Shown here: positions 55,114 through 62,907 of the stretch, one piece after another
How positions within the stretch are numbered: position 1 is the stretch's first letter
Layout: each line of letters begins with the position of its first letter
Assembly (NCBI GenBank): GCA_023664485.1
Contig: JAMPFK010000001.1
Span: 453,888 to 517,887 of the forward strand
Reading direction: 5' to 3'
DNA length: 64,000 bases
DNA from: Bacteroides fragilis
GTDB lineage: Bacteria > Bacillota > Clostridia > Lachnospirales > Lachnospiraceae
The notes under the pieces: generated by a model
What the model was told of the DNA's origin: nothing
The model's input: only the letters and a program-made list of their open reading frames with translations
Databases searched by the model: none
Position numbers and translations under genes: made by a program

Positions 55114-55417
55114 TGAAAATTTATGCTTATAAAAATTTTACTGTTGTAAAAATTTTACTGTTGTAAAATGTCGCTTTCTGTATTAAAATATTGGATATAT
55201 TACGCGAAAGGCCAAATTCATGTTCTGGAAAATGACGAATCTTCAACTGAAAAAAGGTAACATTTTTCTCCTTTATGGGGATAGTGCGCCTATTTTCAGG
55301 AAGATTTGCAGGGAAATGGAATTATAAACGTTTTCGGAACCTCTGTTCATGCAGATTTGAGAAAGCAGCGCATTATCTTCTTAACGATTCTAAAATTACA
55401 GTTAAGGAGATTTTTTT
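55114..55417. other. 304-bp gap with a short tandem repeat
   Basis: AT-rich. A 17-base unit (AAAAATTTTACTGTTGT) is repeated twice exactly at 55131-55147 and 55148-55164. The MFS ribosome site (TTAAGGAG) is at the end. No gene is seen. Confidence 0.5.
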
Positions 55418-56524
55418 ATGTTCAATCTTAAAAAACAAATATCGAAATTATACTTATCCTCTGTGCTTGGCAGCTTATCGCTGACGGGCGCATGGGTGGC
55501 AATCCTTGCGGCAAGGGGTTACAGCCTGGTGGAAATCGGGCTGGCCGAAACCGTTTTTCACATAACGAGCCTTCTGTTCGAGATTCCGTCAGGCGTTCTT
55601 GCCGATGTGTTCGGAAGGAAGACCACGCTGCTCGTCAGCACTGCCCTGCGAATGACCGGGGCCGTTATCATGATATTCTCCGGCAATTTATTTATGGTAT
55701 GCGCTTCCCTCACATTCCACGCCATGGGCTACAACTTTTCGTCCGGTTCGGGGGATGCGCTCGCATACGATTCCCTGAAAGCCGCACAGCGCGAGGACTA
55801 TTATGAAAAATATGCTTCAAATCAGATGGTCATCCATCGGCTTTGCAGCGGCATTTCCACCCTGTGCGCCGGATTCGCCCTTTTCATCGGACATCGGGCG
55901 GCCTATGGTACGGACATCCTGATGGGTATGGTACAAATCGGCATACTCATATCGTTAAAGGAAAACCGCATAGACCGGCATAACGACGTCAGCAGAAAAA
56001 AGATGCTCGACTCCATCAAAAAAGAATTGCTGTCATGCTTTATCACGAGCCTTTCTTTTTTAAAAAGGCAAAAGAAGGCCCTGTTTCTGATGTTCTGCAA
56101 TTCGTTGGTCGGCGCCGTTGATGTTTTATTGTTGTTTTTCCTTCAGGCAAAGCTTCCGGAAGCCGGCATACCAAAACCGTTTCTGGGCTTCGCTTTGTTT
56201 TTTATGGAAACAGGGGGGATTCCCGGTGCAAAAATCATCCTCAGATGTGAAAAGCTGCGCTATAAAAGCATATTTGCAATCGCCGCATTTCTCGTTTTTT
56301 CAGGTGTCCTGATCGAGCATACCGGAATGTATGTTCTTATGGCGATTGGCGGTTTTATCGCCGCATTCAGTGATGATGCGCTCCAGGTAAGAACAAATAC
56401 CATTCTTCAGGATATGTTTCCTTCCGAGCAGCGGGCGACGCTGATTTCGGTGGAATCGTTTACCTTTTCCATGATTATGATCATATTATCGCCGCTCGCC
56501 GGAGTTCTGTTTTCGCACTGGTAG
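55418..56524 (+). CDS. MFS transporter, probably C-terminally truncated
   Basis: A membrane protein of 368 residues with about ten helices. The motif LADVFGRKTTLLVSTALR between helices 2 and 3 is the usual MFS loop A. Relatives usually have about 400 residues and twelve helices; here the reading stops after SPLAGVLFSHW, where the last helix pair should begin, and the codons after the TAG are no longer protein-like. It may be a drug or solute exporter that lost its end, possibly inactive. A terminator follows 46 nt later and a MITE lies 180 nt downstream. Confidence 0.75.
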   Translation: MFNLKKQISKLYLSSVLGSLSLTGAWVAILAARGYSLVEIGLAETVFHITSLLFEIPSGVLADVFGRKTTLLVSTALRMTGAVIMIFSGNLFMVCASLTFHAMGYNFSSGSGDALAYDSLKAAQREDYYEKYASNQMVIHRLCSGISTLCAGFALFIGHRAAYGTDILMGMVQIGILISLKENRIDRHNDVSRKKMLDSIKKELLSCFITSLSFLKRQKKALFLMFCNSLVGAVDVLLLFFLQAKLPEAGIPKPFLGFALFFMETGGIPGAKIILRCEKLRYKSIFAIAAFLVFSGVLIEHTGMYVLMAIGGFIAAFSDDALQVRTNTILQDMFPSEQRATLISVESFTFSMIMIILSPLAGVLFSHW

Positions 56525-56570
56525 GCGGCTGCCGCTTACAGGGCATTCAGAATGTATTCAGGAAAATGCG

Positions 56571-56607
56571 AAAAGGCGCTTTAAGTCATATTTTAAAGCG
56601 CCTTTTT
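56571..56607 (+). terminator. Terminator after MFS gene
   Basis: AAAAGGCGCTTTAA / TTTAAAGCGCCTTTTT with a short loop; perfect stem with T run. Confidence 0.85.
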
Positions 56608-56705
56608 CCGATGAGCGGTAATAATCGTATAGCTGTGAGCATTCACCGTGACAATACAGCCATCCACGAAGATATACCAGTTTTTGCCTTTTCTCTATCT
56701 AATAA

Positions 56706-56808
56706 TATAGTAAACGACATAACAAATTGCTCTTTTCAGCTCTTACAAAAGCCATATACGCAAGCTTTTACAAGGCCGAAATGGCAATTTCCAATATCGT
56801 TAACTATA
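56706..56808 (+). mobile_element. MITE copy 4 (103 bp)
   Basis: Starts TATAGTAAACGACATAACAA and ends CAATATCGTTAACTATA, same orientation as copies 1 and 2. The internal arms CTTACAAAAG / CTTTTACAAG pair exactly apart from one base. It lies in the gap between the MFS gene and the small Lys-rich gene. Confidence 0.85.
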
Positions 56809-56874
56809 AGTTGATAAAAAAGCATTTTGCAAGTACCTGATTAATCCCGGTTTATAGCATCATGCTAAACTTCT

Positions 56875-57129
56875 CTAAAAATAATACACCGGCATTTCAT
56901 CCCCAAGCCCGAAGATCTCATTCGCCTCGGCGTTGCGTTCGAGCATTCCGCTGCTCTTCTGGTAAACGATCTGCCCTAAAACCTCTTTTGACGGAGCCGC
57001 AATTACCTCCGCCGCTGCAACCGCTTCCACAGGCGTTTTTTCCACAGATGCCGTCTTTTTCTTCGGCGCTGCCTTCTTCGCGCCCGCCGCCTTCGCCGCT
57101 CTCTCCATACTTCCCTCACCTACTGCCAT
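56875..57129 (-). CDS. Small Lys/Ala-rich protein partnered with ParA
   Basis: A protein of 84 residues; GGAGG nine bases upstream of MAVGEGS decides the start. The N-terminal half is basic and Ala/Lys-rich (AKKAAPKKKT), probably disordered; the C-terminal 35 residues (EVLGQIVYQKSSGMLERN and onward) look folded, ending in an aromatic run (PVYYF). Its start overlaps the ParA gene stop by 14 bases, so the two are co-translated. It is not a ParB: no HTH. It may be a ParA adaptor that binds a cargo. Unrecognised family. Confidence 0.65.
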   Translation of the reverse strand: MAVGEGSMERAAKAAGAKKAAPKKKTASVEKTPVEAVAAAEVIAAPSKEVLGQIVYQKSSGMLERNAEANEIFGLGDEMPVYYF

Positions 57130-57913
57130 ATCCGATGACCTCCTCTGTCAGTTTTTTAAATTCCGACGCGCTCCGCGTGGATTTTTTATAGACCGCTACG
57201 GGCCTGGAAGCGTCCTGGGCCCATTCGATTGCGGAATCTACATGGATAAAAGTATCGAAAACATGAATTTCCCGATAACCTTCCAGAATCTCCCTCGCCT
57301 GTCGGTAATAGTTTTTGCGCTCGTCCACCTTTGTAATCAAAACGCCCATGATTTTTGCATCCGTCACATCCTGAATCCGGTTCAGGAAGTCGAACATGTT
57401 CGCCAGCCCGAAAAAGCCCCAGGGCGACGCCTCCACCGGTACGATTACAAAATCAGATGCGCACAGGATGTTGACGACCCATGTCCCGAGCGTCGGCGGC
57501 GCATCGATCAGAATATAGTCATATGATTTTTCTGCCTTGACGGTCTGCAGACATTTTTTCAGAATAAACTCTCTCTGCATCATGGTAAAAAGTTCGTACT
57601 CGACCTGGCTCATCAGTGTCGAGGAAGGTATCAGATCCAGATTTTTATAATCGGTGGATACGATATACTCTTTTAAATCTCTCCCGTTCTGAATGGCATC
57701 ATAGAGATTTTTTCCGCTTTCCGCCATGCCGAGCACTTTGTTTTCATCAAAAAAAGACAGAGACAAATTGAGCTGCATATCGCCGTCGATGAGCAGGACT
57801 TTCTTCCCGGCCGCTGAAAGCCCGTAGCCCAGATTGGCACAGGAAGTCGATTTGCCGCTCCCGCCTTTATTATTCGTAAAGCATATCGTTTTCGTACCCC
57901 GGTCAATGTCCAT
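57116..57913 (-). CDS. ParA/MinD-family ATPase, orphan
   Basis: A protein of 265 residues begun at MDIDRGTKTICF. It has the deviant Walker A NNKGGSGKSTSCANLGYG, the switch I region DGDMQLNLSL, and Walker B YILIDAPPTLG. These ATPases form a gradient on the nucleoid and position plasmids, chromosomes, chemoreceptor arrays or carboxysomes (McdA). There is no ParB or parS cluster here; instead a small Lys-rich partner overlaps its 3' end and it follows rhamnulokinase by 20 nt, in the fucose/rhamnose operon. That context suggests a cargo of this pathway, possibly the microcompartment; see findings. Confidence 0.88.
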   Translation of the reverse strand: MDIDRGTKTICFTNNKGGSGKSTSCANLGYGLSAAGKKVLLIDGDMQLNLSLSFFDENKVLGMAESGKNLYDAIQNGRDLKEYIVSTDYKNLDLIPSSTLMSQVEYELFTMMQREFILKKCLQTVKAEKSYDYILIDAPPTLGTWVVNILCASDFVIVPVEASPWGFFGLANMFDFLNRIQDVTDAKIMGVLITKVDERKNYYRQAREILEGYREIHVFDTFIHVDSAIEWAQDASRPVAVYKKSTRSASEFKKLTEEVIGYGSR

Positions 57914-57933
57914 GCCCATTCTCCCAAAACCTG

Positions 57934-59331
57934 TTAGTTATATACCCTGATTTCAAAAGAGTCCGCCACGCATGCTCTTGCCTGCTCCAGATCCGCAAAC
58001 TCTCCGCTCTGGATCATCTGTGTCAGAATATTCCCGATTGCCGTAGCTTCTCCCGGACCCGCGTATACCGGAACGCCCGTGTATTTTGCGGTCAGCTCGT
58101 TCAGATATACGGCATTGGAACCGCCGCCGATAATATGGATCCTGTTGTACTTCACGCCGGTCAGTTTCTCGATTTCCTGCAATTTTTCCATATAACATCT
58201 GGCAAGGCTGTTATATACGACCGACGCCAGCTCCGGCAATGTCTCCGGTACGGTCTGGGATGTTTCCCGGCAGTAATCCTGAATAGCCGCAACCATATCG
58301 TCGGGAGATAAAAATCTGTCGTCCTGGCAGTCCACCAGCGAATCGATCTTTTCTCTGGAAGCCTGTTCGCACAGCTCGCCATAGGACATTTCCGGCGCCA
58401 GCTTATTCCGTACCGACTGTATCATCCATAAGCCCATAATATTGGCAAGATAAGTAATTTTCCCCTGATAGCCGCCTTCATTCGTGAAATTCGCTTCCTT
58501 GCTCTTCATGGAGCAGTCCGCGTCATCTCTTTCCACGCCCATCAAAGACCAGGTGCCGGAGCTGATATAGCATACGTTCTCATCATTGGAAGGAACTGCC
58601 ATGACCGCGGACGCCGTATCGTGCGTCGGAGGCAGAACGACCTGACAATCGTATCCGACCATTTCTTTGACTTCATCGGTCAATGTTCCGATTACCGCTC
58701 CCGGCATGTACATTTTCCGGAACATCTCTTTATTGAATCCAAGCATTTCTATCAATTCGTAATCCCAGTCTTTGGAGGATGGGTCAACGAGCTGTCCCGT
58801 CGTCGCTTCCGAATATTCCTGCACCTTGCTGCCGCAGAGCTTATAGTGGAAATAATCGGGAATCATCAGCATCGCCGCGGCCTTTTCCATATATTCGGGA
58901 TGCTGCTTTTTGACCGCCATCAACTGATAAACCGTATTAAAAATCGCTTTCTGGATACCCGTTCTCGCATACAGGTCATCTTCTTTGATAATTTTATAAA
59001 CTTCCTCGTCCATGCCGTCCGTCCGGTGGTCTCTGTAACCCACTGCCTGACCGAGCATCTTATCGTCTTTATCTAAAAGCACAAAATCCACGCCCCAGGT
59101 ATCGATTCCCACGCTTTCCGGGATTTTGCCGATTTCGCGGCATTTTTTCATGCCCTCGATGATTTCTTTAAACAATCTGTCCACATCCCAGCAAAGCGTT
59201 CCGTCTATATCGTCCATGCCGTTCCAGAAGCGGTGCACTTCCTCCAGCACTATTTTCCCATTCTCCAAACTGCCCAGTATATGCCTCCCGCTGGACGCCC
59301 CAATGTCAACTGCCAAAAAATACTTTCCCAT
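57934..59331 (-). CDS. rhaB: Rhamnulokinase (FGGY family)
   Basis: An enzyme of 465 residues begun at MGKYFLAVDIGASSG, with AAAGGAG 11 bases upstream. Similar in order to E. coli RhaB: VDIGASSGR near residue 8, SVGIDTWGVDFVLLD (near 75), GYRDHRTDGM, SGTWSLMG (near 300) and HIIGGGSNAVYLN (near 395). It phosphorylates rhamnulose (or fuculose) at C1, producing the substrate of the aldolase in the microcompartment. Overlap of substrate with fuculokinase is possible because FucU is the nearest enzyme. Confidence 0.92.
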   Translation of the reverse strand: MGKYFLAVDIGASSGRHILGSLENGKIVLEEVHRFWNGMDDIDGTLCWDVDRLFKEIIEGMKKCREIGKIPESVGIDTWGVDFVLLDKDDKMLGQAVGYRDHRTDGMDEEVYKIIKEDDLYARTGIQKAIFNTVYQLMAVKKQHPEYMEKAAAMLMIPDYFHYKLCGSKVQEYSEATTGQLVDPSSKDWDYELIEMLGFNKEMFRKMYMPGAVIGTLTDEVKEMVGYDCQVVLPPTHDTASAVMAVPSNDENVCYISSGTWSLMGVERDDADCSMKSKEANFTNEGGYQGKITYLANIMGLWMIQSVRNKLAPEMSYGELCEQASREKIDSLVDCQDDRFLSPDDMVAAIQDYCRETSQTVPETLPELASVVYNSLARCYMEKLQEIEKLTGVKYNRIHIIGGGSNAVYLNELTAKYTGVPVYAGPGEATAIGNILTQMIQSGEFADLEQARACVADSFEIRVYN

Positions 59332-59362
59332 AATGATACCTGCTCCTTTCGTTTTCTGCTCT

Positions 59363-59800
59363 TTAAAAGATGCCAAATATTTTTTCCCTGAATGCCCCAT
59401 ATATCTTATCGTAATCGGCGTATTGGATCCTGCTGTCCTTAAATTTTGCTCCCCACTTATCCCGGATGCCTGCCGCAATTATATCATTCGTTTCGCTCTC
59501 CTCCAATAAAATGGCCGGAAAAACATAGTAAATCATGAAAAAGTTCATATCGATCTGCGTACGCGGTCTGATTTTGCCCTTGACAGAAAACTTTTCCCTG
59601 ACCGCATCCGTAAAGACATCCGCTATTTCCTCTGCCGCCGCCTCTTTGTCCTCTTTCCGCTCCACATACTGTATCATCTCCCGGAAAAAATGCCCGTTTT
59701 TTTCACGGAACGCTTCCATATTTTTCTCATAAGACGCCTTTTTCAGTTTCTTCATCATATCGAGCATTCCATCGAACATGCTCTCCACATTTTCCAACAT
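59363..59800 (-). CDS. Hypothetical protein of the fucose/rhamnose operon
   Basis: A protein of 145 residues begun at MLENVESMFDGML, GGAGG eight bases upstream; a longer frame to 59962 would run through the structured repeat. It is helical throughout, with a Met/Lys-rich start and a hydrophobic patch near residues 93-108 (FFMIYYVFPAILLEE). It has no signal peptide. It lies between fucU (191 nt) and rhaB (31 nt). No family recognised; a helper of the pathway is possible but nothing shows it. Confidence 0.6.
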   Translation of the reverse strand: MLENVESMFDGMLDMMKKLKKASYEKNMEAFREKNGHFFREMIQYVERKEDKEAAAEEIADVFTDAVREKFSVKGKIRPRTQIDMNFFMIYYVFPAILLEESETNDIIAAGIRDKWGAKFKDSRIQYADYDKIYGAFREKIFGIF

Positions 59801-59879
59801 ACATACAACCTCCGCCGCCGCCGCCAACATCCCGCCCTTTGGAATTTCATGGCAGGATTGCCCGACAGGCGATTCTGTC

Positions 59880-59964
59880 GGACGAGAAAGATCCTCTCTG
59901 TAAACCGTAGAAGTTCTTGACGTTTCGCCTTCCGGCGAAACGTCTCCGTAACTTCTTCTCATCC
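59880..59964 (-). repeat. Structured intercistronic element (type A), copy 3
   Basis: Minus-strand arms GGATGAGAA / TTCTCGTCC surround AGAAGTT / AACTTCT and a perfect GACGTTTCGCC / GGCGAAACGTC stem. The side hairpin is weaker than in the other copies. It lies between fucU and the unknown gene, 28 nt after the fucU stop. A flanking CGACAG / CTGTCG hairpin (59864-59881) parallels the extra hairpins beside copies 1 and 2. Confidence 0.6.
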
Positions 59965-59991
59965 TATTCTATCATTTACCAATACCGCCGG

Positions 59992-60432
59992 TCAATCCGT
60001 TACAACACCTTTTTGCAGCATGACATTGGCATAGAGCGCCGACTCGCCCGTCGCGATGATCGCATAGGCGGTCTTTGCTTCTTCGTAAAATGCAAAGCGT
60101 TCGATATTGCCTACCGCCTTATCGCCGCGCCCGTCATATCTTCCGATGATTTCCCTGTATGTATCCCAGATCGGCGTCTCCACGTCATCGCCCGGCATCA
60201 CTTCCATCAGGTTCACGGGATGCTCCACATAAGTATCTAACGGGAACACTTTCAGAATCGCGTCCAGGAGTTCGGGAACGCCGTGTCCGTCGCAACGGAT
60301 CACAATCGCATTTTTACCCATGGATTCCGCCGGAAAATTACCGTCGGAAATGACCAGCCTGTCGCTGTGCCCCATTTCAGCCAGAACTTTTAAAAGCTCC
60401 GGGGAAAGAATTTTCGGAATACCTTTTAACAT
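59992..60432 (-). CDS. fucU: RbsD/FucU-family L-fucose mutarotase
   Basis: A protein of 146 residues, AAGGAGG upstream. It interconverts alpha and beta anomers of fucose, matching imported sugar to the isomerase. The FucU signature is clear: MLKGIPKILSPELLKVLAEMG with the His in MGHSD (near residue 22), the FPAESMG loop, and VEHPVNLMEVMP; it ends in LYANVMLQKGVV. It lies between the sugar-binding protein gene and rhaB. Confidence 0.94.
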   Translation of the reverse strand: MLKGIPKILSPELLKVLAEMGHSDRLVISDGNFPAESMGKNAIVIRCDGHGVPELLDAILKVFPLDTYVEHPVNLMEVMPGDDVETPIWDTYREIIGRYDGRGDKAVGNIERFAFYEEAKTAYAIIATGESALYANVMLQKGVVTD

Positions 60433-60555
60433 TGCTGAAACCCTCCTTTTTATGTTCAGGAAATTTTTAAAGAAAAATTTTGATGATCATGGAAAAGGGA
60501 ACAGGGCTATAATCCCTGTTCCCCGTTTTTAAATACCTGTTTAAACTCTTTCCTC

Positions 60556-60644
60556 AACTCGCGAACTTTGGGGCTGCAAGCCCAATATTCGCAAGACCAA
60601 CCGGTTTGTCTGTAAAAAATAAGCTATCAGGCTTATTTTTCAAT
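60556..60644 (-). repeat. Two-hairpin intercistronic element (type B)
   Basis: It begins directly after the TAG of the sugar-binding protein gene. Minus strand: GATTGAAAAATAAGC / GCTTATTTTTTACAG (A/T-rich stem), then GCGAATATTGGGC / GCCCCAAAGTTCGC. The same order as after thl and before etfA. Confidence 0.6.
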
Positions 60645-61838
60645 CTAGTCATAAAGGTTAGGAGCGATAGAGCTGTCGTCCATATTGGTAGAATCATACC
60701 AGTAACCCTGTGTCGGAACATCCGCTACGGATTCGCCGTTCGCAATCTTGGTAAGAACTTCTACAGTCGTCTGGCCCATTGCCAGAGGAGACTGCGTAAC
60801 CGCACCAAACATCTTGCCGCTTGTGATAGCGCCCTTGATTACGGAACCAGCGTCGAAACCTGCCGCTAAAATAGATGTCGCAGGATCTGTGCCGAGTACG
60901 TCAAGATTCTCATTTGCTGTCAGGATACCTTCTGCTGCAACCTGATTGGAACCGAACATACCGATCGTATCTGCTTTATTCAGGATAACGGATGCTTCTG
61001 TTGCACACAACTCAACAGTTGTCTGTGCCGGTACTGCAACCTCGATGATAATATCTGCGCTCGCTTCATCGCCTTTATCAGAGCAGTTGTTTACATAATA
61101 TTCATTACCGATAACTGCTACGGTCTTGCCGTCTGCGGTAGCCAGTTCAATGAACTTATCGATGAAACCAAGGCCGCGGCTCGTAATAGATTCAGAAGTA
61201 GCTTCCTGATTTACTTCGCCGATTCTTACCGGTGCGCCTGCGCTTGCGATCTTATCCTGCAATGCAGGATAAAGGTTCTCAGCTGCCGTTGCGCCTGCCG
61301 CATAGTTATCTGTCGCGATGGTCGCATATACGGAACCTGCCGGAGCGTTCGGGATACCGGAGTCAAAACATACTACCGGAATACCTTTGTCCATTGCCGT
61401 CTGTAAAGCGTCCAGACAAGCTTCCTGGTCACAAGCCGCAAGGCCGATGCCGTTCGGCGCATTGTTGATCGCATTGTTCAGCATGTTGACCTGATCCGCG
61501 ATATCGCTTTCCGCGTTAGGGCCTGTGCAGCTTACCTTTACGCCCAGCTCTTCCGCCTTCTGATTTACACCCGTTACGGCTGCCTGCCAGTAAGATGACT
61601 GGTAGCTCTTAACGATGATTTCAAACGTGTAATCTCCGCCTGCTGCGTCTGTTGATGTGTCCGCTGCTGTGTCTGTCGATGCCGCCGATGAATCCGAAGA
61701 CGCAGCGGTATCGGTCGATGCTGCCGATGAATCCGCCGTTGAGGATGATGCCGGCGCCGAACCGGAATCACCGCAGCCAACAAGCAGCGCAGCTGCTAAG
61801 CTTACGCTCATCAATGTTGCTAATACTTTCTTTTTCAT
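60645..61838 (-). CDS. Sugar ABC transporter substrate-binding lipoprotein
   Basis: A protein of 397 residues with a lipoprotein signal ending in LLVGC (Cys22). A linker of about 45 residues made only of Ser, Ala, Thr, Asp and Gly follows (about 24-68), coded by imperfect direct repeats. The two-lobed periplasmic-binding fold of the RbsB type covers about 72-397 (YTFEIIVKSYQSSYWQAAVT). It delivers a monosaccharide to the permease encoded 64 nt upstream. With FucU and RhaB in the same operon, fucose or rhamnose is the likely ligand. Confidence 0.93.
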   Translation of the reverse strand: MKKKVLATLMSVSLAAALLVGCGDSGSAPASSSTADSSAASTDTAASSDSSAASTDTAADTSTDAAGGDYTFEIIVKSYQSSYWQAAVTGVNQKAEELGVKVSCTGPNAESDIADQVNMLNNAINNAPNGIGLAACDQEACLDALQTAMDKGIPVVCFDSGIPNAPAGSVYATIATDNYAAGATAAENLYPALQDKIASAGAPVRIGEVNQEATSESITSRGLGFIDKFIELATADGKTVAVIGNEYYVNNCSDKGDEASADIIIEVAVPAQTTVELCATEASVILNKADTIGMFGSNQVAAEGILTANENLDVLGTDPATSILAAGFDAGSVIKGAITSGKMFGAVTQSPLAMGQTTVEVLTKIANGESVADVPTQGYWYDSTNMDDSSIAPNLYD

Positions 61839-61902
61839 TTTTTGTCCTCCTTTTGGATAATAAAATCTATATGTAACCGCATCGCGGTTTCATATCATCA
61901 GT

Positions 61903-62895
61903 TCAGCTTTGTTCCTTTTTCTTCTTCATGATATCGATCAGGACCGCCCCGATCAGCACGAGACCCGTAATGATCTGCTGCCAGTTCGCCTGTAAACCGA
62001 TATAAGGGAGCCCGGTCTTTAACAGACAAATGACAAATACACCGATCAGAGAGCCTTCCACGCTGCCGACACCGCCGCTTGCGGATACGCCGCCGATAAT
62101 CGCGCCGCCGATCGCTTCCAGCTCAAAACCTGCGCCCGTACCCGGCTGTACCGTGGAGAATACCGCGGAATAAGCGATCGCCGCAAGCCCTGCGAAAAAA
62201 CCGGAAATCACATATGCCATAATGTGATAGAACTTTACATTGATACCGGAAAGAATCGTCGCTTCCTTGTTGCTTCCGATTGCTATCGTATAACGTCCGA
62301 TCTTCGTATGATTCAACACGAACGCCATCAGCACGACCAAAAGCACTACCCAGAGGAACCCAAGCGGAATCTTCGTCCCGTTCACCGTGATCTTGAAGAT
62401 ATTCCGAAACCAGCTTCCCGGCGTTCCGCTCGTCGGCCATGAAATACCGAAGCCCTTTGAAAAAATGGAACCGAGTCCGCGGGTAATCATACAGGTACAC
62501 AATGTCGCCAGAAACGGCGGCAGATTCATAATGGCAACGAGTACGCCGTTCAACAGGCCGATCGCGATACTGAGCAGAAGGGAGACCGCCATGCCTGCTG
62601 CCACAGGCCAGCCCTTCTGTACGATCAGGAAGCCGCCCGTTAAGGAATAGCAGATCAGCCCCGTCCCGATAGAAAGGTCAACGCCTCCCGTAATCAGCGG
62701 GAAGGTAACGCCGATCGCCATCAGCGCTATATAGTAGGAATAGTCCAGAATACTCATAAAAGTCGTATATTTTCTGAAATCAGGACTGACCGCACTGAAA
62801 AAGATGATCAATCCGATAACTACCAGCAGTACGATGAATTTCTGACCGCCAAGTTTGGAAATTACCGATTTATTCGACGCATTACTTTTGCTCAT
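61903..62895 (-). CDS. Sugar ABC transporter permease (RbsC-like)
   Basis: A membrane protein of 330 residues with eight to ten helices. It has the family stretches GGVDLSIGTGL (near residue 72) and the EAA-like loop GGAIIGGVSASGGVGSVEG (near 245). It forms the import channel with the ATPase (12 nt upstream) and the binding protein. The substrate is inferred to be fucose or rhamnose. Confidence 0.94.
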   Translation of the reverse strand: MSKSNASNKSVISKLGGQKFIVLLVVIGLIIFFSAVSPDFRKYTTFMSILDYSYYIALMAIGVTFPLITGGVDLSIGTGLICYSLTGGFLIVQKGWPVAAGMAVSLLLSIAIGLLNGVLVAIMNLPPFLATLCTCMITRGLGSIFSKGFGISWPTSGTPGSWFRNIFKITVNGTKIPLGFLWVVLLVVLMAFVLNHTKIGRYTIAIGSNKEATILSGINVKFYHIMAYVISGFFAGLAAIAYSAVFSTVQPGTGAGFELEAIGGAIIGGVSASGGVGSVEGSLIGVFVICLLKTGLPYIGLQANWQQIITGLVLIGAVLIDIMKKKKEQS

Positions 62896-62907
62896 GTTCT
62901 CCTCCTC

